Below, piece after piece: positions 59,369-64,000 of a stretch of DNA of 64,000 nt. This DNA comes from Nymphaea colorata. Its lineage: Eukaryota > Streptophyta > Magnoliopsida > Nymphaeales > Nymphaeaceae. The notes below the pieces were generated by a model. The model had not been told where the DNA came from. It searched no databases and saw nothing but the letters and a program-made list of their open reading frames with translations. Position 1 is the stretch's first letter; the number at the start of each line of letters is the position of its first letter. Both the position numbers and the translations under genes were made by a program. The stretch is taken from the NCBI RefSeq assembly GCF_008831285.2, contig NC_045138.2, positions 23,841,934-23,905,933 on the forward strand, written 5' to 3'.

Positions 59369-59728
59369 CCTAAAAACGCAAAAGGGGGCCGAGACCTACT
59401 TATTCGGCTTCTTTTTCAAATTTTTCTTCCGTTCTTCATTTCTAACGCTTGGATAGTGCCGTGAGGGAGGGCGATCGTTCATTTTGACCGTGAAGAACTT
59501 GATTTTCATCGTCAAATCGAAGATTAAGTGGTCGATTTGTGCGTGGGTGCTTGATTTTCGTGGGAAGGAAAGGGGTTTTCTTCATTTCAGACATTTCTTC
59601 TTCGTAAGGTATGAAATCTCATGTTCTTACCATGTATTCTTAATTTTTTACCGTATAATCGTAGATTTGAAGACTTTGAGTGTTTTTCATTAAGTTTACC
59701 ATAGGATTTCGTTTTTTTTTTTGAAGAT

Positions 59729-62261
59729 ATGGATCCTACATGGCAATGGTGCGAAAGGGTGAAGGAGAATAACCGTTTGAAACTCAAATGTGGCTTCTGT
59801 GGAAATACACTTTCAGGAGGGATTATTAGAATGAAACACCATTTGGCAGGGACCTCCAAAGATGCGTCTCCTTGTGTTGGAGGACCAAACAAACCTTTGC
59901 CTCCATTTGTGCGTCAACAATGTTTAGATATGCTTCATGCTTTACGTCAAAAGAGAATACAAAAAGAAATTGAAGATGCAGATGTAGGCTATAATGTGCC
60001 TTTGGAAGATGAAGAAGAAGAGGATGAAGCTTATGAATGTGATGATGAAGACGATAGCAGTCTAAGAACAGATTTGGAGACCTCAAGAGGTAGAGATCGT
60101 AGAGGAAAAGGGATTATGTATGAAGGAGGTCAATCTGGCATAACGGGAAGGAAGAGGAGAGGCACAACAGATGTTAGGGCCAGGCGTGGTATGCGACCAC
60201 CTAGTGGTAGAGTTCCTACTGGTAGGTCTAGTGTTGGCTCTATTAAGAGTTTTTTCCCTTCATATACCAGCCCAGGTGGTCAGCCGCAGATTCGTGCTGC
60301 TATGACATCTAAAGATATGCTATATCATGCACAAAAGCAGGTAGGGAAATGGTTTTATGATGCCTGTATTCCATTCAATGCAGCTAATTCTTTTCAATTC
60401 CAAGCCATGGCAAATGCAATTGCTTCTATAGGCCCCGGATTCAAAATGCCATCATATCATCAGTTGAGAGGCAAAATTCTTCAGGATACAGTCAAAGAAG
60501 TGTCTGAGCATTGCGATGAGTTGAAATTATGTTGGAAGGAAACAGGTTGCTCCATTATGTCAGATGGTTGGACTGATACAAGGTCAAGAACACTTGTAAA
60601 TTTTCTTGTGTATTGCCCTAAAGGTACAATGTTCTTGAAATCTCTTGACTTGTCTGATGTTTCTAAGACTGCTGAGATTTTATTCAATGTTTTTGATAAT
60701 GTTGTACAAGAAGTTGGACCTGCAAACATTGTACAGTTTATTACAGATAATGCTGCAAATTATAGAGCTGCAGGAGATTTGTTATTTCAAAAGTATAGAA
60801 CATTTTATTGGAGTCCATGTGCCACTCATTGTGTTAATCTATTGCTTCAAGATCTTAATGAGATGCATGATATGAAATCAGTCATTGACCAATGTCAAGA
60901 GGTAACAAAATTTATCTATAATCATGCATATGTATTGAGTTTGATGAGAAAATTTACAAAAGGTGTTGAATTAATACGACCTGCACAAACTAGATTTGCC
61001 ACAAATGTATTGACTGTGCAGAGTGTGGTGAAACAAAGAACTCCTTTGAGACAGATGTTTGCTAGTGAAGAATGGGCTGCATATCCACATGCTCATAAAA
61101 GAAATGCTTCTTTAGTTGTGGATATTATATTCAATAACGTATTTTGGGAATCATGTGTGAAGCTATTGAAGGTTTGTGTTCCATTAGTTAAGGTTCTCAG
61201 GTTGGCTGACAGCGAGGACAGACCTTCTATAGGGTACTTATATGAGGCTATGGACAAAGCAAAAGAGGCAATTCGAGACAACTTAAAGGAAAAGAAAAAG
61301 TTATATATGCCCATATGGAAGATTATAGATAAAAGGTGGACTGGACAGCTTCATCAACCTCTTCATGCAGCAGCTTATTATCTAAATCCTGCAATTAGAT
61401 TTTCTCCTACATTTAAGAAGGACAGAGAAGTCATGCATGGTTTGTTAGATTGTATTAATGTGTTAGTGGAAGATTCTACAGAACAAGATGCTGTGCACAA
61501 TGAGTTGGATCTATATGATAGTTGTTTTCGGAACATGGGACTACCTGCCGCCGTTCGAGCCAGGACAACGATGCGTCCAGGTAAATACATAGAAATTTTT
61601 AATTTACTTTGCATTTGTTACATTTGATTCTTTTAAAACTTTCACATTGATTTGTTATATTTTTGTTTAGATTTGTGGTGGAATAGGTATGGGTTTGATT
61701 GTCCAAACCTAGCACGTTTTGCAGTCAAAGTCCTCAGCCAGACATGCAGTGCTAGTGGATGCGAAAGGAACTGGAGTGTGTTCCAACATATCCATAGCAA
61801 AAAAAGGAATAGGCTCGAACATAAAAGGTTGAATGACCTTGTCTTTGTTCGATATAATATGAGGTTGAAACAAAGGTAATATAGGCATATACCTTAATTA
61901 ATGTTTACATTTTTATGTACAATATATTTATATGAAATTATATACTAACAAATTTTCTCTTATTTAATGTAGAGAATTAGAAAAATCATTAGCAAGGAAG
62001 CACACATCTCAGTTCGATCCTATCAGCTTGGAAAATTTTGACGATCTAGAGCCATGGATTGAAGAAGAACCAACTACAATATTTGATGATGAAGATCTTG
62101 AATGCTTCAACCTTGAAGTTGAAGCAACAGAAGGCTTTGTTGATGAAGGAGAGTCTGCTACTGCTGGTGCTGGTGCTGAATATGTTGGTGAAGATCTTCC
62201 AATTCTTGACGATGAAGAAGAAGAAGAAGATGAAGATGAAGATGATGAAGATTATGAATGA
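59729..62261 (+). CDS. hAT transposase, apparently intact
   Basis: Cut-and-paste transposase acting in the nucleus on the element's own ends. Exons 59729-61580, 61671-61875 and 61973-62261 join with GT/AG introns in consistent phase to about 781 residues, a normal length. Residues 1-50 form a BED-type zinc finger (C21, C24, H37/H38, C49). An acidic stretch lies at about 90-112 and a basic Arg-rich stretch at about 115-165. The catalytic core includes SDGWTD (about 278-283) and TDNAANY (about 338-344), carrying the expected first two acidic residues, then CATHCVNLLLQ (about 365). Exon 2 supplies the C-terminal dimerisation domain (LWWNRYGF, CPNLARFAVKVLSQTCSASGCERNWS, KKRNRLEHKRLNDLVFVRYN). 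Exon 3 is a strongly acidic tail. The start fits the family N-terminus. If exon 1 is read through into its intron, a stop comes at 61625-61627. Confidence 0.93.
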
Positions 62262-62614
62262 TGAATCATGAATGAGAGTCAAGTCAAGAGTGCTTTCATT
62301 TTATATGTATCAAAAACTTAAGAGTTATGAATCTATGGTTGTTGAACACTTGATTGAATGTTTTATCATTTATGACTTTATCACTTTATGGCTTATGGCC
62401 TTATGCTTTGTTGAATGATATTGTATTATTGTTATGAATTTTGATGTTTATGAATGATGAACGCGTAAGTTTATAGCAATAATAAGTCTATCATTATCTC
62501 AAACATGTTTTCTATGAACAATTTATTATTTTTAATTTTTTCTGATTTTTTTTATGAATTTTCCGAATTTTTTTAAATTTTTTCTGATTTATTAATAATT
62601 TTTAAAAAAAATTT

Positions 62615-62696
62615 ACGATACGGTTACGATACGTTACGATACGTTACGATACGGCGTATCTTAAAGCCCGACCGATACGGCTTACGATACGCGTTT
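62615..62696. repeat. Right subterminal array of the hAT element
   Basis: TACGATACG is repeated about five times at 6-25 bp spacing (TTACGATACGG, TTACGATACG, TTACGATACG, TTACGATACGG, CTTACGATACGC), with CGTATC and CCGATACGG interspersed. It uses the same words as the left array in inverted orientation, but lacks the full 16-bp palindrome, so the two ends are asymmetric. Confidence 0.85.
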
Positions 62697-62714
62697 TACA
62701 ACATTGCACCCTAG

Positions 62715-64000
62715 GAGGTAAAGGGATGCCACTTATAGAAGGCCAATACCATGGCAATGAGCTTCCTCTCGTATGCAGAAAGAGAATGAAAGTTAGCAGT
62801 CATGGCTTTGCTGAAATAGGATGGGGGTGTTCGTTTTGTGTGAGCACTGTGCTGATCCCATTAATGGAGGCATTTGTCTCTACTTAGAAAAGCTGTGTAG
62901 TGTTGGCAACTTGATTATTGAAGCTGAAGTGATGGTGTACTTCAACTCTCTGAAAACTCGTTCAGCTTCGTCTTCCCACCAAAAATAGTCTTTCTTGAAT
63001 AGAGCAGTTAAAGGCGCTGCTATTTGGCCATTGTGGCTATATAATGCATACAGTAATCTGTCAATCTCAAAAATCCCTTAACTGTCTTTAGAGGTTGTTT
63101 GGCAAGCAAAACACTTTGTGAGTGTACTATGAATCGCCCTAAGGATTAGGGTTGGTTCATGGACAACTAGTTCTAGTCTTCCACGAAACTGCTCCAATCT
63201 TTAGGGTAGATTCATGGGGCACTCACATAATGTTCTAACTGCCAAACGTGAAACAACCCCTTAGAAGCTCAATCTCAGCCACTCCTTCAATACTTGAGTC
63301 TCCTCCAACTCCATTGCAACCTACCCTTGCGTTATGACATGCCCCATGTAGGTGAGACTTTGCTTCCTGAATCAGCACTTCCTGAGTTAAGCAAACAAGC
63401 TTGTGTTCTCTGAGCACTCTCAAGGTCTGTTTGATATTTGCAGGTGACTTGCCCAACTTTTGCTGAGAACTAAAATATCATGAAGAAACCAATACAATCT
63501 TTGTCCAATAGTGTTTAAACACTTCATACATGAGGGTTTGAAAAGCAGCAGGTGTGTTTGTCAATCCAAACCAAAGGGCATGATGAGAAATTCCTAATAC
63601 CCTGCATGCATTCGGAACACAGTCCTATGCAAGTCCTCTGCCATTAAAATCTGATGATATCTTGCTTGTAAAATCAAGCAATAAATACTACTTGGCATAA
63701 TAAATGGGGAAGCTTCCATCTTTCTTTTGGCCAACAATACAGGTTCTTCAAAAAGAACTTCAATTGGGTCTTATGATTCCAATACTCAACATCTATCAAA
63801 CAGGCATTCAATCTCATTTTTTGGAGATTGGGCATCGTGGTAATTATTTGATTCACTATTACTCCCATCTCTAGCTGCCCTCTAATTGATCGCAATCCAT
63901 TGCACGAATGAAATACATCCCTGTACCCCTCGAGAATGGCTCGCAACTCCAGTGGATAACTTTTGGTACCTTCCTGCAAACTATTCTTCTCAGATGCCTC
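62715..64000 (-). mobile_element. Ty3/gypsy element remnant: reverse transcriptase and RNase H start
   Basis: On the minus strand, from the window edge downward, traces follow gypsy pol order. 63674-63979 corresponds by position to the region before reverse transcriptase. Near 63490-63600 come MPFGL, then LTNTPAAFQTLMYEVFKHYW and ..DIL in shifted frames. 63235-63456 reads TLRVLREHKLVCLTQEVLIQ. Near 62930-63000 is WWEDEAERVF.ELK (RNase H-linked segment). The catalytic Y/F-x-D-D has become L-H-D. Many stops. It is the same element as 57990-59171, split by the hAT insertion, and it runs off the window. Confidence 0.65.

Larger units (their letters stand above)
59180..62706 (+). mobile_element. 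Complete hAT-superfamily DNA transposon, possibly autonomous
   Basis: The ends are CAATGTTGTA (59180-59189) and TACAACATTG (62697-62706), a perfect 10-bp terminal inverted repeat. They are flanked by the identical 8-bp duplication CACCCTAG at 59172-59179 and 62707-62714, the length characteristic of hAT insertion. Both subterminal regions are packed with CGTATCGTA/TACGATACG motifs. The 3,527-bp interior encodes one uninterrupted three-exon transposase on the plus strand. The element sits in a decayed gypsy copy, whose sequence resumes at once on both sides. An intact duplication, matching ends and open coding suggest recent insertion; mobility today is inference. Confidence 0.93.

Noticed and set aside
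59182-59464. Overlapping open frames rich in Arg-Ile-Val-Arg-Tyr at the left end of the hAT element
   Set aside because: They translate the palindromic subterminal repeats and lie upstream of the transposase start; the periodicity is at DNA level.
62028-62261. Separate small acidic-protein gene
   Set aside because: It is the third exon of the hAT transposase: the upstream splice acceptor and phase fit, and family members have such acidic tails.

Overview
The window is nuclear DNA of a flowering plant. It has two intron-bearing genes with plant-specific products, a plant copia-type primer-binding site, and the usual plant transposon families (hAT, PIF/Harbinger, L1-type LINE, Ty1/copia, Ty3/gypsy, MITEs). 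Non-coding DNA is AT-rich and full of (TA)n and (CT/GA)n microsatellites. I cannot place the species or clade from sequence alone.

Layout. 1-12 kb is gene-poor: diverged duplications, a six-copy 304-bp tandem array (6631-8454), (TA)n blocks with a fold-back MITE between two of them, and GC-rich DNA rising towards a promoter. 13.4-19.4 kb holds a 12-exon plus-strand TIME FOR COFFEE (TIC) gene, a nuclear clock regulator. Its last exon carries an apparent one-base frameshift in a G6 run, about 50 codons before the expected end. 20-27 kb is intergenic, with a possible SINE, a TATCTCAT-rich array and a decayed gene whose stops look like CAG/CAA to TAG/TAA changes.

27.66-36.31 kb is a decayed L1-type LINE bounded by a 16/17-bp target-site duplication. 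A 3.73-kb PIF/Harbinger element with TTA duplications and matching terminal repeats sits inside it. 36-43 kb is AT-rich with a copia gag remnant whose leader/PBS segment is tandemly triplicated (211-bp unit).

43.9-57.3 kb holds 12 intact minus-strand exons of sterol C-24 methyltransferase 1 (SMT1, phytosterol synthesis). Its introns contain hAT and LINE debris and a likely MITE. Exon 1 is not visible and probably lies beyond 64 kb, because a decayed minus-strand Ty3/gypsy element fills 58-64 kb. Into that gypsy copy a 3,527-bp hAT element has inserted (59180-62706). It has an 8-bp target duplication, perfect 10-bp terminal inverted repeats, dense palindromic subterminal arrays and an apparently intact three-exon transposase of about 781 residues. 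This possibly autonomous hAT is the most striking object in the window.

The two host genes are functionally unrelated. The rest of the window is a record of nested transposition, tandem duplication and decay around them. Exon boundaries were placed by eye from GT/AG sites, reading frame and recalled family sequence; no alignment was run.
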